A stretch of DNA of 15,137 nt. Origin: GCA-003244245 sp036521655. Lineage in GTDB: Bacteria; Actinomycetota; Actinomycetes; Mycobacteriales; Pseudonocardiaceae. Numbering within the stretch: the stretch's first letter is position 1; each line of letters begins with the position of its first letter. The notes beneath the pieces are model-generated. The model worked only from the letters and a program-made list of their open reading frames with translations, was not told the DNA's origin and did no database searches. Where the stretch lies: the NCBI GenBank assembly GCA_036521655.1, contig DATDHI010000347.1, positions 1-15,137 of the forward strand, in the 5' to 3' direction. The translations under genes were made by a program, and so were the position numbers. Of this stretch, positions 5,771-12,695 are shown in pieces.

Positions 5771-5804
5771 AAATCCGCTTCCCCGGGCTTGGGGATTTTT
5801 CCCC
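5754..5804 (+). terminator. 12-bp hairpin plus second stem at end of small-gene run
   Basis: CCGGGGAAGCGG (5754-5765) pairs perfectly with 5775-5786 around a 9-base loop containing the TAG stop. A second small stem follows at once (GGGGA at 5791-5795 with TCCCC at 5800-5804, loop TTTT). The position over a stop codon and the stability suggest transcription termination. The short T stretch lies within the second loop rather than after the main stem. Confidence 0.6.
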
Positions 5805-5859
5805 GCCGGGGACACGCGGGGAACACCGGCGCCTACCGCTGCTGAAACTCCTCCAGCCG

Positions 5860-6009
5860 ATGACGGCACCCGCACCAGCGCTGTGCCCGTACTGCGACGA
5901 TCCCGGCGCGTCGCGGGTGCCGTGCCCCGCGCCCAAGGTCCAGGAGTGGCGCTGTGCGAGGGACGGGACGCCGAACTCGTCGCAAGCGTCGCAAACTCAA
6001 GCCGGGTAG
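5860..6009 (+). CDS. Small CxxC protein, possibly frameshifted zinc-ribbon remnant
   Basis: The ATG at 5860 begins a 49-residue frame with CPYCDDPGASRVPCPAPK and then VQEWRCARDG. A Cys-x-x-Cys pair, a further Cys and a Trp-x-Cys are the sort of spacing seen in small actinobacterial zinc-ribbon proteins, which usually carry a second CxxC near the end. Here the tail becomes Ser/Gln-rich. A neighbouring frame offers ELVASVANSSR, which looks more like a natural ending, so a one-base shift near 5950-5970 is likely. No good ribosome binding site is seen. Confidence 0.4.
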   Translation: MTAPAPALCPYCDDPGASRVPCPAPKVQEWRCARDGTPNSSQASQTQAG

Positions 6010-6068
6010 CGGTAGCTCCCCGAACCCCCTCAGAGACGTCCACCTGTGACCGGATCAGGGGGTCTGGC

Positions 6069-6158
6069 GGCGGACCCCGCTATGACGCTATACCGCAGGT
6101 CAGAGTGGTTTACCCCGCTATCACGGGCACCATATTTCCTAGCGCCGCTATGACCCAG
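6069..6158. repeat. Cluster of CGCTAT-containing short repeats
   Basis: CGCTAT occurs four times within about 80 bases as CCCGCTATGAC, GACGCTATACC, CCCGCTATCAC and GCCGCTATGAC. The first two abut. This region lacks any supported gene and lies between the last island gene and the modB remnant. Clustered short repeats of this kind can be protein-binding sites (a regulator, a recombinase arm site or an origin); none of these roles is demonstrated. Confidence 0.5.
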
Positions 6159-6858
6159 AACCCTGCGAGTCGGGGTGGCACCGGCCGGGGGAGTGTGCGA
6201 CGCGACACGTGCGACGAGCTTGCGACGAGCTTGCGACGACGAGCGTCCCCCCGCTGCCAGCCACCGTGGCCCGCGCCTCGTTGAGCGCCAGGCAGGCGAG
6301 TACGACGATCGAGACCGCGAGTAACACGAGGCTGAGCACGATTGCGCCATCGGGGTCGGTTTCCAGGGCGATGTAGACCGCCAGCGGCATGGTCTGGGTC
6401 GTGCCCGGGAAGTTGCCTGCGAAGGTGATGGTGGCTCCGAACTCACCCAGCGCGCGGGCCCAGCACAGCACGGCACCGGCGACGATGCCTGGGGCGACAA
6501 GCGCACCATCGGCACCGTCACCAGCGCACGCATGAACTGCCGGCCGGGCAGCTCACTGCGGGCCATCAGCCAGGCCATCGGCACCCCGAGTGCGATGCAC
6601 ACCACCGGTCGCGGCGGAGGCGGTGTACACGGACAGCCGTAGCGCTTGGAACACCACCGGGCCGGTCAGCTGGGCGCGCACGGTGCCCCAGGGAGCCGCC
6701 AGCACCAGGCCGAGCAGCGGAACGATCAGGAAGGCCAGACCGGCGATCGCGGGCAGGGCCAGCACCACAGGCAGCCCACCGGCCGGTGGGAGTGCCTCTT
6801 CCTCCCTCGCTATGGGCGGGTGGTCGGTGCCGCCTCCGGGCGCGCGGGTGCTGGTCAT
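6148..6858 (-). pseudogene. modB: Molybdate ABC transporter permease ModB, degraded
   Basis: ModB is the membrane channel of the molybdate importer. The ATG at 6858 has GGAGG four bases upstream. The N-terminus reads through a first membrane span (VVLALPAIAGLAFLIVPLLG) and FQALRLSVYTASAAT. Near 6600-6606 the frame shifts; the next frame gives LGVPMAWLMARSELPGR and ALVTVPMV. It then jumps directly (about 6498-6508), with another frame change, to LVAPGIVAGA, ALGEFGATITFAGN and a last span LSLVLLAVSIVVLACLAL. Normal ModB has roughly 80 residues between these points, including central spans and the cytoplasmic EAA loop that contacts ModC. Those are absent, so no functional permease can be made. 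The C-terminal tail after ALNEARATVAG is unlike the family and ends beyond an 11-bp tandem repeat, suggesting the original 3' end was replaced by the insertion. Confidence 0.85.
6207..6243. repeat. 11-bp tandem repeat at the modB/island edge
   Basis: TGCGACGAGCT is repeated twice, followed by TGCGACGACGAGCG, a partial third unit. It lies where normal modB sequence gives way to non-homologous DNA, so it may mark the junction of the inserted segment or have arisen by slippage afterwards. Confidence 0.55.
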
Positions 6859-6863
6859 CTGAC

Positions 6864-6902
6864 CTCCGGTGTCGCCTAACCTCCGGTGTCACCTAACCTC
6901 CG
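6864..6902. repeat. 17-bp tandem duplication between modA and modB
   Basis: CTCCGGTGTCGCCTAAC (6864-6880) is followed directly by a copy with one difference (6881-6897) and then by the start of a third (CTCCG). On the minus strand each unit contains CCGGAG, so the ribosome-binding region of modB has been duplicated. The modA stop at 6889-6891 lies inside. Confidence 0.8.
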
Positions 6903-7430
6903 TGATGAAACCGAACCTGTCCAGCACGGCCTTGCCGAGTACCACCTTGGTCAGTACCGCGCGGACGGTCTGCTCCAGGTATTCGGAGCCGGAGTAATCC
7001 CGGCGGCCTTGAAGACCTGCTCTGCGGCCGCACCGAAGGGAACTTGCGGGGCGCAGATCGCGGTCTTGAGTTCCGGCTTGCCGAACGCTGCCAGGCCATC
7101 CACATGGCCCGGATTGTTCTTCGGGACGGCGATCTCCAGCTTGTTCCGCGCGAAGATGACGGGTTTTCCAGCGACCGGCTCAGCGCTGACCACGCGCTGC
7201 ATTTGGGCCTGATCCGCGGAAGCGAACACGTTAACCGGCGCACCCTGGGTGATCTGCCCCGCCAGCGTGGAGCTCGCCGCGAAGTTGAACCGCACTGTTG
7301 TGCCGGGATTGGCCTTTTCGAATTCCTTCCCGATCGCGGTGAACGCGTCGTTCAGCGATGCTGCAGCGAACACCATGACAGGACCGGTGACGCTCCCGGC
7401 CGGGGGAGCTGCTTTCCCGGGTGAATTCAA
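6889..7430 (-). pseudogene. modA: Molybdate-binding protein ModA, truncated and frameshifted
   Basis: ModA is the extracytoplasmic lipoprotein or periplasmic-type receptor for molybdate. The surviving part starts in the linker before VMVFAAASLNDAF, then FNFAASSTLAGQI, VFASAD, FARNKLEIAVPKNNP and AAAEQVFKAAGI, all typical ModA ligand-pocket and lobe motifs. The lipoprotein signal peptide is gone: the first in-frame TTG at 7430 overlaps the TGA of yyaL (7427-7429), so a deletion has joined yyaL directly to mid-modA. A missing base near 6977-6980 breaks the frame after residue 140. In the corrected frame LEQTVRAVLTKVVLGKA runs straight into VLDRFGFITEVR, skipping about 55-65 residues that normally complete the second lobe (junction about 6928-6932). 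The product cannot be exported or fold normally. Confidence 0.88.
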
Positions 7431-9430
7431 GCGCGCAGCTGGGCGTGCAGATCCTCGGGAGAGGTTGCCGGGCGGTCGCAGACAAACCCGTGGCAGACGT
7501 AGGCCGCCGCGACGCCGCCCACGAGACCCCGCCCCGCGAGCATCGGAGCCTCCACGCCCGGCTCCCCGGCCAGCACGACCGCGCCGCCCGGCGCGGCCCA
7601 GCGGGCCTCGGTTTCCAGCGCAGTGCGGGCCGGGTCTCCGGCTGGACCGATCACGGCGACCTGCACTGGGCCGTGCGCCAGTGCCTCGGCGGTGGTCAGC
7701 CAGTGGCCGGCGGCCTGCGGTGCCTTGGCCGGCAGCAGGCCGGCCCGCGCCACCGCGGACTGCGCCGCCTCGCGGTAGGACTCCGAGCCGGTCAACGCCG
7801 AGGCGGTGACCATCGCGGCCGCCAGCGCGGACGCACCCGCCGGGGTCGCGTTGTCGGTGGGGTTGGAGGGACGCCGGAACAGCGCCTCAGCGTCCGTTGC
7901 GGTGTCGAACCAGGCACCGGCGTGGTCGGGGTCGGCGAAGTATTTCTGGGTCTGCTCCAGCACCGGCATCGCAGCCTGTAACCAACGATCCTCACCGGTG
8001 GCCTGGTGCAGAGCCAGCAGTCCTTCCGCGAGCCAGGCGTAGTCGGCCAGCACGCCGGCGGCCTGGCCCACCACGCCGTCGCGGGAGCTGCGCCGCAGCC
8101 GGCCGTCAACCACGTGCGTGCCCAGCATCAGGTCCGCCGCAGCAGCCGCCGCCGCGATCCACTCCGGACGGTCCAGCACGCTGCCGGCCTCAGCCAAGGT
8201 GGTGATCGCCATCCCGTTCCACTCGGTGACCACCTTGTCGTCCGGGGCGGGCTGCGGGCGGCCGGCGCGGGCAGCCAGCAGCGCGGCGCGCACCCGCTCC
8301 CAGCGGTCCGGGTCGTCGGGCTCGGCGGGCAGTTGCAGCACCGAGCTGCCATGCTCGAAGGTCCCGGCCGGGGTGACCTGCAGCAGCTCCCCGGCCCACT
8401 GGCCGTCATCGGGCCCGAGCACCTCGACGAGCTGCTCCGGCGTCCACACGTAGGTTGCGCCCTCGTGACCTGCGGTGTCGGCATCCAGCGAGGCCGCGAA
8501 GCCGCCCTGGGGGGTACCCAGACCGTCGAGCAGGAACGTCGCTGTCTGCTCGGCCACCCGGGCGGCAGTGGCCGATCCGGTCAGCCGGGCCAGATGGGTG
8601 TAAACGCGCAACAGCAGCGCATTGTCGTAGAGCATCTTCTCGAAATGGGGTACCACCCAGGCGGCATCGACGCAGTAGCGGGCGAACCCGCCGGCAAGCT
8701 GGTCGTACATCCCGCCGCGAGCCATCGCCTCACAGGTCTGCTGGACCATGGACAGGGCTGAGGGCAACCCGGTCCGCTCGTGGTGGCGCAGCAGGAACTC
8801 CAGCACCATCGACGGCGGGAACTTCGGGGCACCACCGAACCCGCTGTTGTCGTGGTCGAAGTCCTCGGCCAGCCGGTGCACCGCGGCGGCCAGCACCTTG
8901 TCGTCCACTGCGGACTCGGTCAGCGGCGTGGCCCGCTCGGCAAGTTGCCCGACGACCCGCTTGGCCGCCTCGCGGACCTGCTCACCGCGGTTGGCCCAGG
9001 CCTGGCGGATTGCGATGAGCAGCTGGGGAAAGCCCGGCATGCCATGCCGAGGCGTCGGCGGGTAGTAGGTGCCGCAGTGGAACGGATCACCGGTCGGGGT
9101 GAGGAAGCAGGTCATCGGCCATCCGCCCTGGCCGGTCATCGCCTGGGTCGCCTCCATATAGACAGAGTCGACGTCGGGCCGCTCCTCCCGGTCCACCTTG
9201 ACGTTGACGAAGTTGGCGTTCATCACCCGCGCGATGTCCTCATCCTCGAAGGACTCGTGGGCCATCACGTGACACCAGTGGCACGCTGCGTAACCGATGG
9301 ACAGCAGCACCGGCACATCGCGCTGCGCCGCCTCGGCGAATGCCTCGTCACACCAAGGCCACCAGTCGACCGGGTTGCCGGCATGCTGCAGCAGGTATGG
9401 ACTGGTGGAGGTCGCAAGCCGGTTCGCCAT
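7427..9430 (-). CDS. yyaL: Thioredoxin-domain DUF255 protein (YyaL/SSP411 family)
   Basis: This complete 667-residue protein has the family's normal length and layout. The N-terminal DUF255 thioredoxin-like domain has SPYLLQHAGNPVDW, the CxxC redox motif in ACHWCHVMAHESFED (about residues 49-63), VNVKVDREERPDVD and GQGGWPMTCFLTP. A long helical (alpha/alpha toroid, glycosidase-like) domain follows, with FGGAPKFPPS, HFEKMLYDNA and DDKVVTEWNGMAI. The C-terminus AYVCHGFVCDRPATSPEDL is typical. Its exact biochemical function is unknown; it is cytoplasmic, with no signal peptide. The ATG at 9430 has no strong ribosome binding site, and a GCAGCC/GGCTGC hairpin lies just before it. It is downstream of mca and its small membrane partner, in the same direction. 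It is intact even though its stop now touches the modA remnant. Confidence 0.92.
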   Translation of the reverse strand: MANRLATSTSPYLLQHAGNPVDWWPWCDEAFAEAAQRDVPVLLSIGYAACHWCHVMAHESFEDEDIARVMNANFVNVKVDREERPDVDSVYMEATQAMTGQGGWPMTCFLTPTGDPFHCGTYYPPTPRHGMPGFPQLLIAIRQAWANRGEQVREAAKRVVGQLAERATPLTESAVDDKVLAAAVHRLAEDFDHDNSGFGGAPKFPPSMVLEFLLRHHERTGLPSALSMVQQTCEAMARGGMYDQLAGGFARYCVDAAWVVPHFEKMLYDNALLLRVYTHLARLTGSATAARVAEQTATFLLDGLGTPQGGFAASLDADTAGHEGATYVWTPEQLVEVLGPDDGQWAGELLQVTPAGTFEHGSSVLQLPAEPDDPDRWERVRAALLAARAGRPQPAPDDKVVTEWNGMAITTLAEAGSVLDRPEWIAAAAAAADLMLGTHVVDGRLRRSSRDGVVGQAAGVLADYAWLAEGLLALHQATGEDRWLQAAMPVLEQTQKYFADPDHAGAWFDTATDAEALFRRPSNPTDNATPAGASALAAAMVTASALTGSESYREAAQSAVARAGLLPAKAPQAAGHWLTTAEALAHGPVQVAVIGPAGDPARTALETEARWAAPGGAVVLAGEPGVEAPMLAGRGLVGGVAAAYVCHGFVCDRPATSPEDLHAQLRA

Positions 9431-9434
9431 CTCG

Positions 9435-9493
9435 GCAGCCTAACGGCTGCTCGTGAGTGGGATGAGGTGCGAAAGCACTCCTACTCACTCACG
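9435..9493 (-). terminator. Long hairpin between the small membrane gene and yyaL
   Basis: CGTGAGTG (9452-9459) pairs with CACTCACG (9486-9493), and an inner stem GTGC/GCAC closes a GAAA (TTTC on the minus strand) loop; some mismatches lie between. It overlaps the stop of the gene ending at 9485. A separate short hairpin GCAGCC-TAAC-GGCTGC (9435-9450) lies next to the yyaL start. There is no T-tract, so this may attenuate rather than stop transcription. Confidence 0.5.
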
Positions 9494-9718
9494 ACCCTCG
9501 TCGTCGAAGGACTTCGGAACCCGGCGCAGGTGCTTGTTCATCGAGCGCACCAGCAGCGCGACCGCCACGAAGAACAGCAGCAGCACCACCAACCCGACCG
9601 GCGCCGACTTGCCGAAGTCCTCGCCCTGGCCACCGGGATCCTTCGGGGGCGGGGTGGGACGCTGAACCGCCACAATCCCAGCCACCGCCGAGAACTCCGC
9701 TGGCAGTACCAGGATCAC
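9485..9718 (-). CDS. Small single-span membrane protein downstream of mca
   Basis: The GTG at 9718 overlaps the mca TGA (GTGA), indicating translational coupling. The 77-residue product has a short hydrophobic N-terminus, a Pro/Gly-rich linker (PTPPPKDPGGQGEDFGKS), one strong membrane span (APVGLVVLLLFFVAVALLV) and a basic tail with NKHLRRVPKSFDDE. The positively charged end should face the cytoplasm. In my recollection a protein of this kind follows mca in many Actinobacteria; its function is unknown. The same frame is open upstream to 9850, but that part only shadows mca. Confidence 0.8.
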   Translation of the reverse strand: MILVLPAEFSAVAGIVAVQRPTPPPKDPGGQGEDFGKSAPVGLVVLLLFFVAVALLVRSMNKHLRRVPKSFDDEGRE

Positions 9719-10605
9719 GAGTGCACTCGCTCCCGGACACCGGAGAACAAGTCGTCCTCGGGCACCGTGGTATCGACCAGCGACCGGGCCAGCTCGTAGT
9801 CCTCCGTCGGCCACAGCTCCCGCTGCAATGCCAGCGGCATCGCAAACCACCGGCTGGTCGGGTCGATCTGGGTGGCATGGGCGCGTAGCGCATCGTCGCG
9901 CACCCCGAAGTACTCACCGCACTCCACCTGCGTGGTGACCCGTTCCAGCACGTCGGGCCGTAAGCGATCCCACTTGTCCAGCCACTCGCTAAACGGCGAC
10001 TCCATACCGGCGGCGAGCAGCGCGTCATGGAACAGCTGCATCTTCTTGCGGGAGAAGCCATGCGAATAATAGAGCTTCAGCGGCTGCCACGGCTCCCCAG
10101 CATCGGGGAAACGGTCCGGGTCCCCGGCCGCGTCGAACGCCGCGACCGATACCTCGTGACAGCGGATGTGGTCGGGGTGTGGATAGCCGCCGTTCTCGTC
10201 GTAGGTCACCACGACATGCGGCCGGAACTCGCGCATCACCCGGACCAGGTCCTGCGTCGGACCCTCCAGCGGCACGACAGCGAAGCACCCTGGCGGCAGC
10301 GGCGGCAGCGGATCTCCCTCCGGCAGGCCGGAGTCGACGTAGCCCAGCCAGTGGTGCCGCACACCTAGGATCTGCGCGGCGCGGGCCATCTCCTGCCGGC
10401 GGACTTCCGCCAGCTTCGCCGGGTGCGCGGCCAGGTCCGCCGGTTCGAACGATGGATTGAGAATGCTGCCGAGCTCTCCGCCGGTGCAGGTGACGACCAT
10501 CACATCGTGACCGTCGGCGATGTACCGGGCCATTGTTGCGGCGCCCTTGCTGGACTCGTCATCGGGGTGCGCGTGCACCGCCATCATGCGCATCTGCTTC
10601 GCCAT
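9715..10605 (-). CDS. mca: Mycothiol S-conjugate amidase
   Basis: Mca is a zinc amidase that cleaves mycothiol conjugates of electrophiles, releasing a mercapturic acid for export and recycling GlcN-Ins. The 296-residue protein starts MAKQMRMMAVHAHPDDESS, with the PIG-L/LmbE family zinc motif HPDDE. It continues with VVTCTGGELGSILNP, a HHWLGYVDSGLPEG segment and YDENGGYPHPDH carrying another zinc-ligand His. The match to Mca rather than the related deacetylase MshB rests on the SSKGAATMARY and ILNP regions and on the genomic neighbour downstream. The ATG at 10605 sits at the start of homology; upstream open frame to 10728 overlaps the divergent promoter region and lacks similarity. It is divergent from the DUF4307 gene and coupled to the gene at 9485-9718. 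It marks the host as a mycothiol producer. Confidence 0.95.
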   Translation of the reverse strand: MAKQMRMMAVHAHPDDESSKGAATMARYIADGHDVMVVTCTGGELGSILNPSFEPADLAAHPAKLAEVRRQEMARAAQILGVRHHWLGYVDSGLPEGDPLPPLPPGCFAVVPLEGPTQDLVRVMREFRPHVVVTYDENGGYPHPDHIRCHEVSVAAFDAAGDPDRFPDAGEPWQPLKLYYSHGFSRKKMQLFHDALLAAGMESPFSEWLDKWDRLRPDVLERVTTQVECGEYFGVRDDALRAHATQIDPTSRWFAMPLALQRELWPTEDYELARSLVDTTVPEDDLFSGVRERVHS

Positions 10606-10720
10606 GGACGCCTGCTCATCCCTCCTCCACCACCCGCCGGGTGCCGTCGGCGGTGGGAATACTTGTGGTCGAACCATTGTCCCCACTGGGCCGACAGTTC
10701 CGTCCAGGAGGTGCAACGCC

Positions 10721-11152
10721 GTGACCACCGGCCAGCTTCCCGAGGGTCGCTACGGCCCGCGGGCCACCGGCCGCCGCCGCCGTTGGGCACTGCCGCTCGG
10801 GTTGCTGCTCGCGATGCTTGCCGGCCTGCTGGTGGCGGTGATCGGCTACCGCAACCTCGGCACCACGCCGGTGCAGGGCGAGGCGCTGGGCTTCATCCCG
10901 CTGGGTGACAATGCGGCGCAGGTCCGCCTTAACGTGATCCGCGAGGACCCCGCACGGCCCGCCGTGTGTATCGTCCGGGCTCGCTCTCGAGACGGGGGGG
11001 AAACCGGGCGCCGGGAGGTCTACGTGCCTCCGGCTGCAGGTCCGGCCGAGCTCACCACGGTGGTGCACACCTCCCGGCCGCCAGTCGCTGCCGACGTCTA
11101 CGGATGCTCACTTCACGTGCCCCCCTACCTTGTGCCAGCCTCTGGCTACTGA
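10721..11152 (+). CDS. DUF4307 membrane protein
   Basis: The GTG at 10721 is preceded by CCAGGAGG with good spacing. The 143-residue product has a short cytoplasmic basic N-terminus (RYGPRATGRRRRW), one membrane span (ALPLGLLLAMLAGLLVAVIG) near residues 21-40, and an extracytoplasmic beta-rich domain with QVRLNVIREDPARPAVCIV, a REVYVPP strand, and a paired Cys in DVYGCSLHVP. This is the arrangement of the DUF4307 family, encoded divergently from mca in many Actinobacteria (from memory). Function unknown. The intergenic region of 115 bases must hold both promoters. A strong intrinsic terminator follows at 11247-11275. Confidence 0.85.
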   Translation: MTTGQLPEGRYGPRATGRRRRWALPLGLLLAMLAGLLVAVIGYRNLGTTPVQGEALGFIPLGDNAAQVRLNVIREDPARPAVCIVRARSRDGGETGRREVYVPPAAGPAELTTVVHTSRPPVAADVYGCSLHVPPYLVPASGY

Positions 11153-11246
11153 TCTTTAATGGCCTTGCTGAGCAGGCACGATCCCGGCTCTGCCACCCAT
11201 AAGGCTGAGTCAGGGAGGCACGCATCGTGTTACCGTTCAAGGTACG

Positions 11247-11275
11247 CACGGCCCCGGGGGCGGGGCCGTGTTTTT
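11247..11275 (+). terminator. Intrinsic terminator upstream of greA
   Basis: CACGGCCCC (11247-11255) pairs with GGGGCCGTG (11262-11270), a perfect 9-bp stem with a 6-base loop, followed directly by TTTTT (11271-11275). This is the best intrinsic terminator in the window. It lies 95 bases after the DUF4307 stop and 90 bases before the greA start. Confidence 0.88.
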
Positions 11276-11365
11276 CCGTTCCAGCCGAGGGCCGCCACGC
11301 CACCGGTTCGGGACCCTCCGTCCCCGCAACCCCGCGGACGCCGGATGAGACGAGGAGTGGTGACC

Positions 11366-11854
11366 GTGAGCGAGACCCAGGTAGCCTGGCTGACCCAGGA
11401 AGCCCACGACCGGCTCAAGCACGAGCTTGACGAGCTGGTCGCGAACCGCCCGGTCATTGCCGCGAAGATCAACGATGCCCGCGAGGAAGGGGACCTCAAG
11501 GAGAACGGCGGCTACCACGCCGCCCGTGAGGAGCAGGGCCAGCTGGAGGCGCGGATCCGCCAGCTGCAGGAGCTGCTGCGAGTCGCCAAGGTCGGTGAGG
11601 CCCCAGCCGAGTCCGGCGTCGCAGCCCCTGGGATGGTCGTCACCGTGCGCTATCAGGATGACGAGGAGACCGAGACCTTCCTGATCGGTTCTCGCGAGGA
11701 AGGCGCCCACGGCGACCTGGAGGTCTACTCGCCGAACTCCCCGCTGGGTAAGGCGATCATCGGCGCGCATGAGGGCGAGGACCGCCGCTACGAGCTGCCC
11801 AACGGCGGTTCGATGACGGTCGCACTCGTCAAGGCGGAGCCCTTCCGGGGCTGA
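11366..11854 (+). CDS. greA: Transcription elongation factor GreA
   Basis: GreA enters the secondary channel of stalled RNA polymerase and stimulates cleavage of the backtracked transcript. The 162-residue protein is close to the usual actinobacterial length. It has the N-terminal coiled coil with LTQEAHDRLKHELDELV, the tip segment DAREEGDLKENGGYHAAREEQ (acidic Asp-Glu tip with DLKEN), and the C-terminal FKBP-like domain with VTVRYQDDEETETFLIG, SPNSPLGKAIIGAHEGE and a final VALVKAEPF. I chose the GTG at 11366, which has GAGGAG eight bases upstream; a GTG two codons earlier is too close. The leader contains the terminator at 11247. It is intact and in the same direction as the NlpC/P60 gene. 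Confidence 0.95.
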   Translation: MSETQVAWLTQEAHDRLKHELDELVANRPVIAAKINDAREEGDLKENGGYHAAREEQGQLEARIRQLQELLRVAKVGEAPAESGVAAPGMVVTVRYQDDEETETFLIGSREEGAHGDLEVYSPNSPLGKAIIGAHEGEDRRYELPNGGSMTVALVKAEPFRG

Positions 11855-11892
11855 GCAACTCGGTACGCCTCGCCAGGCGCAAGCCACACTAT

Positions 11893-11914
11893 CAGGTGAT
11901 GCCTTCATCGCCTG
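11893..11914 (+). terminator. Hairpin after greA
   Basis: CAGGTGATG (11893-11901) pairs with CATCGCCTG (11906-11914) around the loop CCTT, nine pairs with one G-T wobble. It lies 39 bases beyond the greA stop. Only TT follows, so it would be a weak or factor-dependent terminator. Confidence 0.4.
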
Positions 11915-11965
11915 TTCACCTGCTGTTGGGCAAGTTTGGCGACCTGATTACGCACTATTGCGCCA

Positions 11966-12673
11966 ATGGAGAGTTCGCCATGGCCCGTGAGTCACTCGAA
12001 CAGCGTAGTACGCTGCCAGCTCTGGATTCGTCGAGTGATCGCGACCGCGATGGTGATCTTGATCGCACTCGGGGCCTACCAGTTAGCGCAGGGGCTGCCC
12101 AGCCTCTTCGGCAGACCCGCGCCAGCCTGGCAAACAGAGGAGACGCTCGACGGAACTCAGGAAAGTCTGGACGGGCTCGACCTCGGGGACAGCCAGGCAC
12201 CGGCCAGTGTCACCGTCGTCCCCGACGACGCTGCGGAGACGCCGAACAGTGACGCCATTCCCGGAAGTCCGCAGCCGAGGGCAGCGCCACGCGCCGGTGG
12301 TCAGCATCGGTCCGCGGCGCTGACCGCCGTGGCGTTCGCGCTCGCCCAGCGCGGGAAACCCTACATATGGGGTGGCAACGGCGACCCCGGGTTCGACTGC
12401 TCCGGACTGACCAAGGCCGCCTATGCCGCGGCCAAAATCGCCCTGCCGCGTACCGCTCAAGATCAGTACGACTACGGACCGCTGCTGCCGGCTGGTGCTG
12501 CCCTGCGGCCCGGAGATCTGCTGTTCTTCGGCACCCCGGACAACATTCACCATGTAGGGATATCGCTCGGCGGCACTCTCATGATCAACGCACCCACGTT
12601 CGGGCAGACCGTCCGGGTCCAGGACTACCGCAATGCCTCCGACTACGCGGGATCCTCGCGGCCAGCCGGGTGA
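11966..12673 (+). CDS. NlpC/P60 family cell-wall hydrolase
   Basis: This 235-residue enzyme has one N-terminal hydrophobic segment (IATAMVILIALGAYQLAQG, about residues 25-43) acting as signal anchor, then a linker rich in Asp, Glu and Pro (about 50-115), and a C-terminal NlpC/P60 domain (about 118-235). The domain shows YIWGGNGDPGFDCSGL with the catalytic Cys, then LPRTAQDQY, LRPGDLLFFG, and HHVGISLG with the catalytic His. The third polar position is Asn in LMINAPTFGQ where many relatives have His. Such enzymes cleave peptidoglycan stem peptides outside the membrane. The ATG at 11966 has no clear ribosome binding site; GTG at 11987 is an alternative start that keeps the anchor. It converges with ilvA only 6 bases away. 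Confidence 0.85.
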   Translation: MESSPWPVSHSNSVVRCQLWIRRVIATAMVILIALGAYQLAQGLPSLFGRPAPAWQTEETLDGTQESLDGLDLGDSQAPASVTVVPDDAAETPNSDAIPGSPQPRAAPRAGGQHRSAALTAVAFALAQRGKPYIWGGNGDPGFDCSGLTKAAYAAAKIALPRTAQDQYDYGPLLPAGAALRPGDLLFFGTPDNIHHVGISLGGTLMINAPTFGQTVRVQDYRNASDYAGSSRPAG

Positions 12674-12695
12674 TGATGGTCAGCGCATCACCCGG
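12666..12695. terminator. Bidirectional terminator between NlpC/P60 and ilvA
   Basis: CCGGGTGATG (12666-12675) and CATCACCCGG (12686-12695) form a perfect 10-bp stem with a 10-base loop. Both stop codons lie inside: TGA of the plus-strand gene at 12671-12673 and TGA of ilvA at 12680-12682. The symmetrical position suits termination in both directions, though no T-tract follows. Confidence 0.6.

Noticed and set aside
5712..6284. 190-codon plus-strand frame after the small-gene run
   Set aside because: Composition is Arg/Pro/Ser-rich with no motif, it crosses two hairpins and the end of modB, and the better small genes lie in other frames.
699..7430. Explanation of all frameshifts as sequencing error
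   Set aside because: Some homopolymer indels could be errors, but the loss of the modA signal region and the large deletions in modA and modB cannot, and the flanking genes are clean.
8780..9799. 339-codon plus-strand frame
   Set aside because: It is antisense to yyaL, the small membrane gene and mca, all of which have clear family motifs; high GC makes such shadows common.
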